DNA of 37,828 nucleotides from an uncultured bacterium (lineage in GTDB: Bacteria > Bacillota > Clostridia > Lachnospirales > Lachnospiraceae). Positions within the stretch are counted from its first letter, which is position 1. Each line of letters opens with the position of its first letter. Below the pieces are notes generated by a model. That model had not been told where the DNA came from, did not search any database, and saw only the letters and a list, made by a program, of their open reading frames with translations. The stretch lies in contig CANSYK010000032.1 of the NCBI GenBank assembly GCA_947651225.1, forward strand, positions 1-37,828, given 5' to 3'. Position numbers and translations under genes: made by a program. Below are positions 14,943 to 22,111 of the stretch, piece after piece.

Positions 14943-16292
14943 ATGGCATTCGATTTAACAGAAAAATTGCAAAATGTTTTTAAAAACCTTCGGAGTAAGG
15001 GAAAGTTGACGGAGGATGATGTAAAGACTGCGTTAAAAGAAGTAAAAATGGCTCTGTTAGAGGCAGATGTCAATTTTAAGGTAGTAAAGAACTTTGTCAA
15101 AACCGTTCAGGAACGGGCAGTGGGGCAGGACGTTTTAAACAGTCTGACGCCTGGCCAGATGGTAATCAAACTGGTTAATGAAGAGTTAGTGAATCTGATG
15201 GGAAGTGAAACGACAGAAATTGCATTAAAGCCTTCCAATGAGATTACTGTTATACTGATGTGTGGTCTTCAGGGTGCCGGTAAAACGACGACAACTGCCA
15301 AGATTGCGGGAAAGCTCAAAAAGAAAGGCAGACTTCCTTTGCTTGCCGCCTGCGATGTATATCGTCCTGCTGCAATTGAACAGCTCTGTATTAACGGGGA
15401 AAAGCAGGGGATAGAAGTTTTTGCAATGGGAACTAGCCACAAACCGGTTGATATTGCAAAGGCAGCGATTGAGCATGCTGTAAAGAATAAAAATAATGTT
15501 GTGATTTTAGATACCGCTGGACGGCTTCATATTGATGAAGAGATGATGGAAGAACTTCAGGAAATCAAGTCCAACATTGATGTGGCACAGAGTATTCTGG
15601 TGGTTGACTCTATGACAGGACAGGATGCGGTCAATGTTGCATCGTCTTTTAAGGAAAAGATTGGGATTGATGGTGTTATTCTGACAAAGTTAGATGGTGA
15701 TACAAGGGGCGGCGCCGCACTTTCGATTAAGGCAGTTACTGGTTGTCCGATTCTTTATATTGGTATGGGAGAAAAGCTGTCTGATTTGGAACAGTTTTAT
15801 CCAGACCGTATGGCATCCAGAATTCTGGGTATGGGTGATGTGCTAACGTTGATTGAAAAGGCAGAAGCAGAAATCGATGAAGATAAAGCCCGTGAGATGG
15901 AAAAAAAATTCCGTAAAGCGGAATTTGATTTTAATGATTTTTTAGACCAGATGGCGCAGATGAAAAAAATGGGCGGCATTCAAAGTATTTTAAGTATGCT
16001 TCCTGGTATGGGGCTTCCATCTGATTTGGAAATAGATGACAGTATTTTTAAAAATGTTGAGGCAATTATTTATTCTATGACATTGGAAGAGCGTGGTAAT
16101 CCGGCAATTATCAATCCTTCCCGTAAACGGAGGATTGCAAAGGGAGCAGGCGTAGATATTTCCGAAGTCAATAAGCTGATGAAGCAGTATGAGCAGTCCA
16201 AAAAAATGATGAAGCAGATGTCTGGTATGATGGGCGGCAAAGGAAAGAAGCGAGGAAGATTTTCCATGCCAAAAATGCCATTTGGACTATAA
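14943..16292 (+). CDS. ffh: signal recognition particle protein Ffh (SRP54)
   Basis: GTPase that binds signal sequences and SRP RNA and targets ribosomes to FtsY at the membrane. The N-terminal helical N domain (1-90) leads to the G domain with G1 GLQGAGKTTT, CDVYRPAAIEQL, G3 DTAGRLHIDEEMM and TKLDGDTRGG. The Met-rich M domain (about 300-449) ends in GMMGGKGKKRGRF and PKMPFGL. The length of 449 aa is standard. The ribosome binding site is GGAGGGG. It is first in the ffh-rpsP-khpA-(terminator)-rimM-trmD block. Its last 28 or so bases are partly repeated 58 bases downstream. Confidence 0.97.
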   Translation: MAFDLTEKLQNVFKNLRSKGKLTEDDVKTALKEVKMALLEADVNFKVVKNFVKTVQERAVGQDVLNSLTPGQMVIKLVNEELVNLMGSETTEIALKPSNEITVILMCGLQGAGKTTTTAKIAGKLKKKGRLPLLAACDVYRPAAIEQLCINGEKQGIEVFAMGTSHKPVDIAKAAIEHAVKNKNNVVILDTAGRLHIDEEMMEELQEIKSNIDVAQSILVVDSMTGQDAVNVASSFKEKIGIDGVILTKLDGDTRGGAALSIKAVTGCPILYIGMGEKLSDLEQFYPDRMASRILGMGDVLTLIEKAEAEIDEDKAREMEKKFRKAEFDFNDFLDQMAQMKKMGGIQSILSMLPGMGLPSDLEIDDSIFKNVEAIIYSMTLEERGNPAIINPSRKRRIAKGAGVDISEVNKLMKQYEQSKKMMKQMSGMMGGKGKKRGRFSMPKMPFGL

Positions 16293-16354
16293 TCAGAGTA
16301 AAAAGCAGAAAACATTTTTGGTATTGCCAAAGAATGCCGTTTGGACGATAGCAG
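16267..16354 (+). repeat. partial direct duplication of the ffh 3' end
   Basis: The segment 16267-16296, spanning the end of ffh and its stop, is repeated at 16325-16354 with one inserted base and four substitutions. The shared core is AATGCC, TTTGGAC and ATA. The second copy is non-coding and the period is 58 bases. Confidence 0.6.
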
Positions 16355-16421
16355 GTTCTATTCTGTATTTAATCAGAATTTGAAATATACCTGATAAAGA
16401 GATTAAGGAGGTGAAAAAGAG

Positions 16422-16667
16422 ATGGCAGTAAAGATTCGTTTAAGGAGAATGGGTAAAAAGAGATCCCCTTTCTATAGAGTAGTTGTAGCGGATGCCAGAG
16501 CACCAAGAGATGGAAGATTTATCGAGGAAATCGGTACGTATGATCCAAATCAGAACCCAAGCGTTTTCAAGTTTGATGAGGAAAAGGCTAAGAAGTGGTT
16601 AGCAAATGGCGCAAAGCCAACAGAAACTGTAGGTAAGTTATTAAAGGAAGCAGGCATCACAAAATAG
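16422..16667 (+). CDS. rpsP: 30S ribosomal protein bS16
   Basis: Small-subunit ribosomal protein, 81 aa, full length. It begins with the family pattern [20 protein letters not shown], followed by [22 protein letters not shown]. It binds 16S rRNA early in subunit assembly. GGAGGTG lies upstream of the ATG. It is followed after 30 bases by khpA, as usual in Firmicutes. Confidence 0.98.
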   Translation: MAVKIRLRRMGKKRSPFYRVVVADARAPRDGRFIEEIGTYDPNQNPSVFKFDEEKAKKWLANGAKPTETVGKLLKEAGITK

Positions 16668-16697
16668 TGTGAACTGTGGACAGGGAGGTTTCAGGTA

Positions 16698-16928
16698 ATG
16701 AAAGAATTAGTAGAAGTTCTTGCACAGTCGCTTGTGGACCACCCGGAAGCGGTCACTGTATCAGAGACTGAAAAAGACAACGAGATTATCCTTGAGCTTA
16801 AGGTTGATCCAGAGGATATGGGTAAGGTCATTGGTAAGCAGGGGCGCATTGCCAAAGCAATTCGTGCGATGGTGAAAGCGGCAGCTTCCAGAACAGATAA
16901 AAAAGTCGTTGTAGAGATAGGACATTGA
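16698..16928 (+). CDS. khpA: KH-domain RNA-binding protein KhpA (YlqC)
   Basis: 76-residue single KH domain with the RNA-binding GxxG loop in VIGKQGRIAKAIR. In other Firmicutes it pairs with KhpB (Jag/EloR) and influences cell elongation and small-RNA-linked regulation. GGGAGG lies before the ATG. Its position between rpsP and rimM is the standard Firmicutes arrangement. Confidence 0.95.
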   Translation: MKELVEVLAQSLVDHPEAVTVSETEKDNEIILELKVDPEDMGKVIGKQGRIAKAIRAMVKAAASRTDKKVVVEIGH

Positions 16929-16956
16929 TGTCGGGAATGTGACTGTGAAAAAGAGA

Positions 16957-16986
16957 CGCCTGTGCCATTTGGTATAGGCGCTTTTT
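16957..16986 (+). terminator. intrinsic terminator between khpA and rimM
   Basis: CGCCTGTGCC (16957-16966) pairs with GGTATAGGCG (16971-16980) with two G-U pairs and a 4-base loop, followed by CTTTTT. It would separate rimM-trmD from the ribosomal part of the operon, or attenuate read-through. Confidence 0.8.
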
Positions 16987-17049
16987 GTCTGCTAAAAATA
17001 ATATGAAATCAATATTGGAGCTGCAAAAGACGCAGCAGGGAGAATAAAA

Positions 17050-17556
17050 ATGGAAGATTTGTTTCGTGTTGGCGTGATTGCTAATACACATGGAGTTCAT
17101 GGGGAAGTCAAGGTGTTTCCTACAACAGAAGATCCAAAGCGTTTTGACTGGTTAAAGGAGGTTCTTTTGGATGAAGGAAAGGAAAAAATACCGTTAAAGA
17201 TACAGAAGGTCCGCTATTTTAAGAATCTTGTAATCATTAAATTTAAGGGAATTGACAATATAAATGATATTGAAAAATATAAAGGAATGGATTTGTATGT
17301 TACCAGGGAAAATGCTATTCCGTTAGAGGAAGATGAATATTATATTGCTGACATTATTGGTTCAGAAGTGAGTACAGAAGATGGGAAGTTTTTTGGCATA
17401 TTAAAAGATGTGTTAGAAACAGGTGTTAATCTGGTTTATGTTGTGGAACATGAAGGGAAAGAGGTGTTGCTTCCGGCAATTCCTGACTGCGTAAAGGATA
17501 TTGACACAGAAGAAAAGAAGATTGTGGTGCATATTATGCCGGGGCTTTTGGACTAA
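17050..17556 (+). CDS. rimM: ribosome maturation factor RimM
   Basis: Assembly factor for the head of the 30S subunit that binds uS19. It is 168 aa, full length. The N-terminal RimM beta-barrel opens with [20 protein letters not shown]. The C-terminal PRC-barrel includes [24 protein letters not shown] and the terminal VHIMPGLLD. The ribosome binding site is GGGAG. It precedes trmD by about 95 bases that contain a repeat end and a hairpin. Confidence 0.96.
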   Translation: MEDLFRVGVIANTHGVHGEVKVFPTTEDPKRFDWLKEVLLDEGKEKIPLKIQKVRYFKNLVIIKFKGIDNINDIEKYKGMDLYVTRENAIPLEEDEYYIADIIGSEVSTEDGKFFGILKDVLETGVNLVYVVEHEGKEVLLPAIPDCVKDIDTEEKKIVVHIMPGLLD

Positions 17557-17560
17557 AAGA

Positions 17561-17577
17561 TAGCCGTGAATAGTAAT
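17561..17577 (+). repeat. GTGAATAGTAAC-family repeat, copy B (right end only)
   Basis: TAGCCGTGAATAGTAAT lies five bases after the rimM stop. It matches the right end of the dispersed element but lacks the left half. Confidence 0.55.
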
Positions 17578-17589
17578 CTTTAAATCGAA

Positions 17590-17614
17590 GAAAAATGTAA
17601 AAGCAGCGTTTTTC
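17590..17614 (+). repeat. short hairpin before trmD, related to 10795-10817
   Basis: GAAAAATG (17590-17597) pairs with CGTTTTTC (17607-17614), with a 9-base loop. ATGTAAAAGCAGCGTTTT differs from the copy at 10800-10816 at two positions. Confidence 0.45.
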
Positions 17615-17650
17615 GTATTGTGGATTTTAATCTATAAAGGAGGAAGGAAC

Positions 17651-18382
17651 GTGAATTTTCATGTGATGACATTGTTTCCGGAAATGATAGAAAATGCGAT
17701 GGAAGTCAGCATTACTGGCCGGGCGATGAAGGCTGGACATATTACTTTGAATGCTGTTAATATCAGGGATTATGCGCAAAATAAACATAACAGAGTGGAT
17801 GATTATCCATATGGCGGCGGTGCTGGCATGGTAATGCAGGCAGAACCGGTATATCGGTGCTATCAGGAGCTTGTTAAAAAATGCAGAAAAGATAGCGGGG
17901 TGCGGGTGATTTATCTTTCGCCAAAAGGGACGGTGTTTTCACAGAGCATGGCGCAAGAATATGCAAAAGAGGAAGATTTGATTTTTTTATGTGGTCACTA
18001 TGAGGGAATTGATGAACGGGTTTTAGAAGAAATCGTTACAGATTATGTTTCAATTGGGGACTATGTGCTGACGGGAGGGGAGCTTCCGGCACTTGTTCTG
18101 ATGGATGCGGTTTCCCGTCTGGTGCCAGGGGTTTTGAATAATGCAGAATCGGCATGTACGGAATCTTTTTCAGAAAATCTGCTGGAATATCCACAGTATA
18201 CCAGGCCTGAAGAATGGAACGGGAAAAAGGTTCCTTCTGTTCTGCTTTCGGGAAACCATAAACTTCTTGCAGAGTGGTATCGGAGGCAGTCAGTGCTTGA
18301 AACTGCTAGAAGGCGTCCGGATTTGCTAGAAAAGGCAGAGCTATCGGAGGAAGAAAAGAAATTAATATTGGATTGTGTGTAA
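17651..18382 (+). CDS. trmD: tRNA (guanine-37-N1)-methyltransferase TrmD
   Basis: SPOUT methyltransferase that makes m1G37 in tRNAs and prevents frameshifting. It is 243 aa. Motifs seen are NFHVMTLFPEM at the start, DDYPYGGGAGMVMQ, the trefoil-knot SAM site LCGHYEGIDERV and SIGDYVLTGGELPALVLMDA. The start is GTG at 17651 behind AAAGGAGGAAGG; an earlier in-frame start at 17618 has no such site. The rplS gene that usually follows trmD in Firmicutes is absent here. Confidence 0.97.
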   Translation: MNFHVMTLFPEMIENAMEVSITGRAMKAGHITLNAVNIRDYAQNKHNRVDDYPYGGGAGMVMQAEPVYRCYQELVKKCRKDSGVRVIYLSPKGTVFSQSMAQEYAKEEDLIFLCGHYEGIDERVLEEIVTDYVSIGDYVLTGGELPALVLMDAVSRLVPGVLNNAESACTESFSENLLEYPQYTRPEEWNGKKVPSVLLSGNHKLLAEWYRRQSVLETARRRPDLLEKAELSEEEKKLILDCV

Positions 18383-18421
18383 AGCGGATGGTGAATTTTA
18401 AGAGATGGAAGGATTGAAAGG

Positions 18422-19606
18422 ATGGTATATTTTGCAAAGAAAATAGAGAAGAAAATAATTGTCAGCATATTGTTCGTTTGTATTCTGTTTTCCGGGTGCG
18501 TTTCGCAGGAAAAAGAAGATTTGGTAATCAGTGGTTTTGCTTTTGATACGACATATACCATTACGCTATATCAGGGTGGAAGCAAAGAAGTTCTGGATGC
18601 CTGTGTGTCAAAATGCAGTACATATGAAAAGGTTTTCAGCCGTACTTTAAAAAACAGCGAATTGTATCAGATAAATGAAATTGAAGCACTTTATGGAAAG
18701 GCTGTGGAGCAAAAGAAAGAATACAAAGAGCAGTGGGAGCGAAAGAATGTTCATTATAATGAAAATGAGATTGCTTCCATCAAAGAAATCATTGAATCAG
18801 AAAAGTCAGAAAAAAATGAAATAGAATATGAACTTTCTAAAAATGGTCAGATTACTTTTCAGATAACAGAAATGATGGAAGAAATTTTGCGCAAGGGACT
18901 GGAATATTCGAAAGAATCAGAGGGAGGGTTTGATATTACGATAGAACCTGTTACTTCTCTTTGGGATTTCAAGTCGGAAAAGAAAGAAGTGCCTACAAAA
19001 GAAGCTATTGAAAAGGCGTTGTCTTATGTGGATTGCGAAAAGATTTCTTTGCAGGAGGGGAGTTTGTGCTTTTTGATGCCAGGGATGGGCATAGATTTGG
19101 GAGGAATTGCAAAAGGTTTTATTGCGGATGATTTAAAGAAGTATTTAGAGGAACAGGGAGTAAAAGGCGGTTTGATTAATCTTGGTGGTAATGTGCTATG
19201 TGTAGGGGAAAAAGAAGGAGGAGAACCTTTCTATGTGGGGGTTCAACAGCCTTTCGCACAGCGAAACCAGACTGTTGCGGTTGTTGCCGTGCAGGATATT
19301 TCAGTGGTTTCTTCTGGGATTTATGAGCGTTATTTTGAAACAGAGGATGGAAAATTATATCATCATATTATTAATCCCAAAACGGGGTATTCTTATGAAA
19401 ATGATTTGCTTGGAGTTACAATTCTTTCAGAAAAGTCGGCAGATGGCGATGGGCTTTCAACAACCTGTTTTGCATTAGGCAGAGAGAAAGGGATTGCTTA
19501 TATTAACTCGTTAGAGGGAGTTTATGCAATGTTTATTACAAAGGATGAAAAACTTTGGTATTCAGATGGATTTGAGGAGTTTATAAGGAAAGAAGAATCG
19601 TCATAG
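18422..19606 (+). CDS. apbE: FAD:protein FMN transferase (ApbE), lipoprotein
   Basis: Extracytoplasmic enzyme that covalently attaches FMN to Thr residues of target flavoproteins such as Rnf/Nqr subunits. It is 394 aa. A lipoprotein signal has lipobox LFSGC (Cys26). Core motifs are GGFDITIEPVTSLWDF, GIDLGGIAKGFIADDL, LINLGGNVLCVG and HHIINPKTGYSYENDLLGVTI, plus the metal-binding SADGDGLSTTCFALG. Between about residues 88 and 142 there is a charged Lys/Glu-rich insertion of about 50 residues where relatives have a short loop. No flavoprotein substrate gene lies in the window. Confidence 0.92.
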   Translation: MVYFAKKIEKKIIVSILFVCILFSGCVSQEKEDLVISGFAFDTTYTITLYQGGSKEVLDACVSKCSTYEKVFSRTLKNSELYQINEIEALYGKAVEQKKEYKEQWERKNVHYNENEIASIKEIIESEKSEKNEIEYELSKNGQITFQITEMMEEILRKGLEYSKESEGGFDITIEPVTSLWDFKSEKKEVPTKEAIEKALSYVDCEKISLQEGSLCFLMPGMGIDLGGIAKGFIADDLKKYLEEQGVKGGLINLGGNVLCVGEKEGGEPFYVGVQQPFAQRNQTVAVVAVQDISVVSSGIYERYFETEDGKLYHHIINPKTGYSYENDLLGVTILSEKSADGDGLSTTCFALGREKGIAYINSLEGVYAMFITKDEKLWYSDGFEEFIRKEESS

Positions 19607-19653
19607 ATAGAATACGTTGTTTGTTGATGGCTCCAAAAGGAAGGGGAATATAG

Positions 19654-19935
19654 ATGGAAAAGATCCGTAGAGAATATCGTTTTTATGGAAGAGTGCAAGG
19701 AGTGGGATTTCGTTATTATACTAATTACGCAGCACAGCAGCTGGGGCTGACAGGCTGGGTTCGTAATTGTTATGATGGAAGCGTGGAGGCACAGGCACAG
19801 GGCAGCGAGCGTGCATTGAGTGAGTTCGTATCAATGATTGAAAATGGAAGATATATCAGGATTGATTCCTGGGATTGCAGAGAAATTCCGGTGGAAGAAG
19901 GAGAACGGGGATTTCGGATAAGGCAGGATTATTAG
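19654..19935 (+). CDS. acyP: acylphosphatase
   Basis: Small cytoplasmic hydrolase of acyl phosphates, 93 aa. The phosphate-binding loop GRVQGVGFRYYT, with its essential Arg, is at about residues 11-22. The catalytic Asn lies in GWVRNCYDGSVE. A GGAAGGGG site lies upstream. Its stop codon is directly followed by the next gene's ATG (TAGATG), so the two are coupled. Confidence 0.95.
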   Translation: MEKIRREYRFYGRVQGVGFRYYTNYAAQQLGLTGWVRNCYDGSVEAQAQGSERALSEFVSMIENGRYIRIDSWDCREIPVEEGERGFRIRQDY

Positions 19936-20358
19936 ATGGAAGAAAAAAAGGAGATAGAGTTTTCGGTTTGGATGGCAGGACTGGCTTTGGGGATTTTTGC
20001 GCTGTTAGTACTTGGCATTGCATATTTTACGCCATTTTCGTTGGAAAGTCTTACGTATGACTGCTGGGTACACAAAAGGAGTGGGCTATACTGTCCGGGC
20101 TGTGGAGGCACAAGGGCATTTTTTGCCGTTTTACAGGGAAATTTTATTGGTTCTTTTTTTTATCATCCGTTGGTGCTTTATATGGGTATTTTATACGTTG
20201 TATTTATGTTTCGAGGGATCATTCATTTTTTGTCAAAGGGAAAATACCCTTTTATGAAATTTCGCCTGGGCTATATCTATGTGGCAATTGGCATTACCAT
20301 TGTTCAGTTTCTTGTGAAAAATATCTGTCTTTTATTGTTCCATATTGCATGGATATGA
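19936..20358 (+). CDS. DUF2752-family membrane protein
   Basis: 140-residue membrane protein with three hydrophobic segments. Between the first two is the hallmark of the family, LYCPGCGGTRAFFAVLQGNF, a CxxCGxTR-type motif that could bind a metal. The C-terminal helices are YMGILYVVFMF and VAIGITIVQFLV. The function of the family is not established. It begins on the base after the acyP stop codon and is probably translated by coupling. Confidence 0.82.
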   Translation: MEEKKEIEFSVWMAGLALGIFALLVLGIAYFTPFSLESLTYDCWVHKRSGLYCPGCGGTRAFFAVLQGNFIGSFFYHPLVLYMGILYVVFMFRGIIHFLSKGKYPFMKFRLGYIYVAIGITIVQFLVKNICLLLFHIAWI

Positions 20359-20388
20359 TGGAAAATTGCTTTTTGCAAGATGTGCTTT

Positions 20389-20472
20389 CCACTTTATGGG
20401 AGATTTGGCTCAAATTTAGGAGGTGTAGCGGGCTACATTGACTAAATTTGAGTCAAATATAGCGCAAAGTGG
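20389..20472 (+). repeat. large nested palindrome
   Basis: The outer arm CCACTTT (20389-20395) pairs with AAAGTGG (20466-20472). The middle arm at 20404-20419 pairs with 20442-20457 (15 of 16 plus one G-U). The inner arm TGTAGC (20424-20429) pairs with GCTACA (20432-20437) with a 2-base loop. There is no T-tract and no open reading frame. It fills most of the 182-base gap between the DUF2752 and phosphopantetheinyl transferase genes. Confidence 0.75.
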
Positions 20473-20540
20473 GGAGTGCAGATTGTGAGAATGAATTTTT
20501 AAACGCACTTTAAGTGCGTGAAAGGAATTGCGGAGGAAAT

Positions 20541-21170
20541 ATGTATAAAATTTATCAGATGGACACAATACAGTTGGAAAATCCAGAGATTTTTGAAAAA
20601 TATTATAAAGAAGTTTCCAAAGAACGCCGTCAAAAGGCCGACCAATTCCAGAGGGCAAAGGATAAAAGGCTTTCTTTAGCGGCGGGTGTTTTGTTTAGCC
20701 AGGGTTTAAAAGAGTATGGCATATCGGGGAAACAAGTACAGGTTGCGGAAGGGGAGAATGGAAAACCATATCTTATAGATTATCCGGATATTTATTTTAA
20801 TATTTCTCATTCTGAGCAAAAAGTGTTAGTGGTATTTTCTGATGTTGAAATTGGATGTGATATCGAATATGCGACAGAAATGAAAGGATTGGAGCTGGCA
20901 GAAAAATTTTTTTGCAAGCCAGAATATGATTATATAGTTAGCCAGGAAGAAAAAGAACAGACAGCAGCATTTTATCGGCTCTGGACTTTAAAAGAAAGTT
21001 TTTTAAAGGCAACAGGTCTTGGACTGAAACTGCCCTTGAATCATTTCTGTATAAAAATAGAAGAAGGGATACAGGTGGAACAACAAATAAATAAGAAGAA
21101 GTATTGTTTTAAAGAGTGGAGAGAGGGGGAGTATCAGGCGGCAATATGCATGCCTGCAAGGGATAAATAA
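20541..21170 (+). CDS. 4'-phosphopantetheinyl transferase (Sfp-type)
   Basis: Enzyme that loads the phosphopantetheine arm of CoA onto carrier proteins. It is 209 aa, two-domain Sfp type. The Mg2+-binding motif VEIGCDIEYA is followed by WTLKESFLKATGLGL, the second signature. The N-terminal half has HSEQKVLVVFS before the acidic motif. GGAGG before the ATG at 20541 decides the start; the frame is open for nine codons further upstream. No polyketide or peptide synthetase gene is nearby, so it may serve the fatty acid carrier protein. Confidence 0.9.
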   Translation: MYKIYQMDTIQLENPEIFEKYYKEVSKERRQKADQFQRAKDKRLSLAAGVLFSQGLKEYGISGKQVQVAEGENGKPYLIDYPDIYFNISHSEQKVLVVFSDVEIGCDIEYATEMKGLELAEKFFCKPEYDYIVSQEEKEQTAAFYRLWTLKESFLKATGLGLKLPLNHFCIKIEEGIQVEQQINKKKYCFKEWREGEYQAAICMPARDK

Positions 21171-21182
21171 TTGTGGAGAGAG

Positions 21183-21214
21183 ATACTATTCACGGCTGAT
21201 TTCAGAGAATAGCC
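21183..21214 (+). repeat. GTGAATAGTAAC-family repeat, copy C (left end)
   Basis: ATACTATTCACGGC (21183-21196) is the left end of the element and is followed by GAGAATAGCC (21205-21214), an internal word. The matching right end is missing here but is present after the DUF4190 gene (copy D). Confidence 0.55.
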
Positions 21215-21273
21215 AGACTTGTTGTGTTTGCACATAAGAGCTTGAATAGAGCGTGTTTGAAAATTCTTAAAAT

Positions 21274-21302
21274 TTGCAATAAAGCTTTTATTATGGTAAA
21301 AT
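21274..21302 (+). promoter_or_regulatory. promoter of the DUF4190 gene
   Basis: TTGCAA (21274-21279), a 17-base spacer and TAAAAT (21297-21302) lie about 104 bases before the start codon. Confidence 0.5.
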
Positions 21303-21405
21303 AATAATTATATTTTATTCATCAAAGGGTTTGTTTTTGGATAGAATATAGGAGAAGTTGTTTTTACAGCTTCAAAAGGAATACATAAATACAGGAGGAT
21401 ATGTA

Positions 21406-21825
21406 ATGGAAAATAACGAAAATGGATTTGAGAATAATCCGTATTCCGGTGATGATGGTGGCTATACGCAGGCGCCAAGTGGTTATAATATGAATGGACA
21501 GCCAGGGCAGCCAATGGGTGGTAATCCATATGGGCAGCCGCCACAGCAGGGCAGTCAGGGGTTTGCCATTGCCGGTATGGTTCTTGGTATTCTTTCACTG
21601 GTGTGTTGCTGTAGTGGATATATTGCTCTGGTTCTCGGAGTAGTTGGTATGGTTTTGTCGATTGTATCTTTGGTTCAGAAAAGACCTGGAAAAGGAATGG
21701 CTATTGCAGGCATTGTTTGTTCTGCCGTTGCGATTGTCCTGATTATCGTTCTTACGGCAATTGGTAATTCTATTACGCCTGAGGAATTGCAGAACATGCT
21801 GAAAGAAATTGAGGATATGCAGTAA
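21406..21825 (+). CDS. DUF4190-domain membrane protein
   Basis: 139-residue protein. The N-terminal 50 residues are a disordered Gly/Asn/Pro/Gln-rich tail (PSGYNMNGQPGQPMGGNPYG). Two long hydrophobic segments of the DUF4190 fold follow, GFAIAGMVLGILSLVCCCSG and GMAIAGIVCSAVAIVLIIVL, separated by a short QKRPGKG loop. The function of the family is unknown. AGGAGG before the ATG at 21406 sets the start. It has its own promoter and terminator and is flanked by a left and a right half of the dispersed repeat. Confidence 0.82.
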   Translation: MENNENGFENNPYSGDDGGYTQAPSGYNMNGQPGQPMGGNPYGQPPQQGSQGFAIAGMVLGILSLVCCCSGYIALVLGVVGMVLSIVSLVQKRPGKGMAIAGIVCSAVAIVLIIVLTAIGNSITPEELQNMLKEIEDMQ

Positions 21826-21834
21826 AGTCTTGAT

Positions 21835-21888
21835 AAGGAATATATAAGTATCACAAGGATATTTATGTGTTCCTTTTTCTTTTTTTCT
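21835..21888 (+). terminator. intrinsic terminator of the DUF4190 gene
   Basis: AAGGAATATATAAGTATC (21835-21852) pairs with GATATTTATGTGTTCCTT (21858-21875) with several G-U pairs, followed by TTTCTTTTTTTC. Confidence 0.75.
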
Positions 21889-21931
21889 TATGATGTTTAG
21901 AACAGCCTACACGCTGTCCGTGAATAGTAAC
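21889..21931 (+). repeat. GTGAATAGTAAC-family repeat, copy D (right half)
   Basis: TATGATGTTTAGAACAGCC (internal word) is followed by a 10-base insertion and CCGTGAATAGTAAC (21918-21931), the perfect right end. Confidence 0.7.
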
Positions 21932-21956
21932 AATCTTTTAAAATTTTCTACCAAAT

Positions 21957-22042
21957 TTTTGAAATAACAGTTGACTTTTGAAATAAAGGTGATATAATAA
22001 CAATAATAGTTATCGAAACAACAGTTATTGTTTTGAAATAAC
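21957..22042 (+). promoter_or_regulatory. operator repeats of the hexitol operon
   Basis: TTTTGAAATAA occurs three times, at 21957, 21976 and 22031. The second overlaps the promoter spacer. GTTATCGAAACAA (22009-22021) and TTGTTTTGAAATAAC (22028-22042) are also an imperfect inverted repeat. These are good candidate sites for the DeoR-type regulator encoded in the operon. Confidence 0.5.
21971..21998 (+). promoter_or_regulatory. promoter of the hexitol operon
   Basis: TTGACT (21971-21976), a 16-base spacer and a perfect TATAAT (21993-21998) lie about 110 bases before the dehydrogenase gene. Confidence 0.7.
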
Positions 22043-22111
22043 AAAAAATGGCAAAAAAGGTATTTATTGTTTTAAAAGCAAACAGAGCAAACAAAGAAAG
22101 GAGTATTGATT

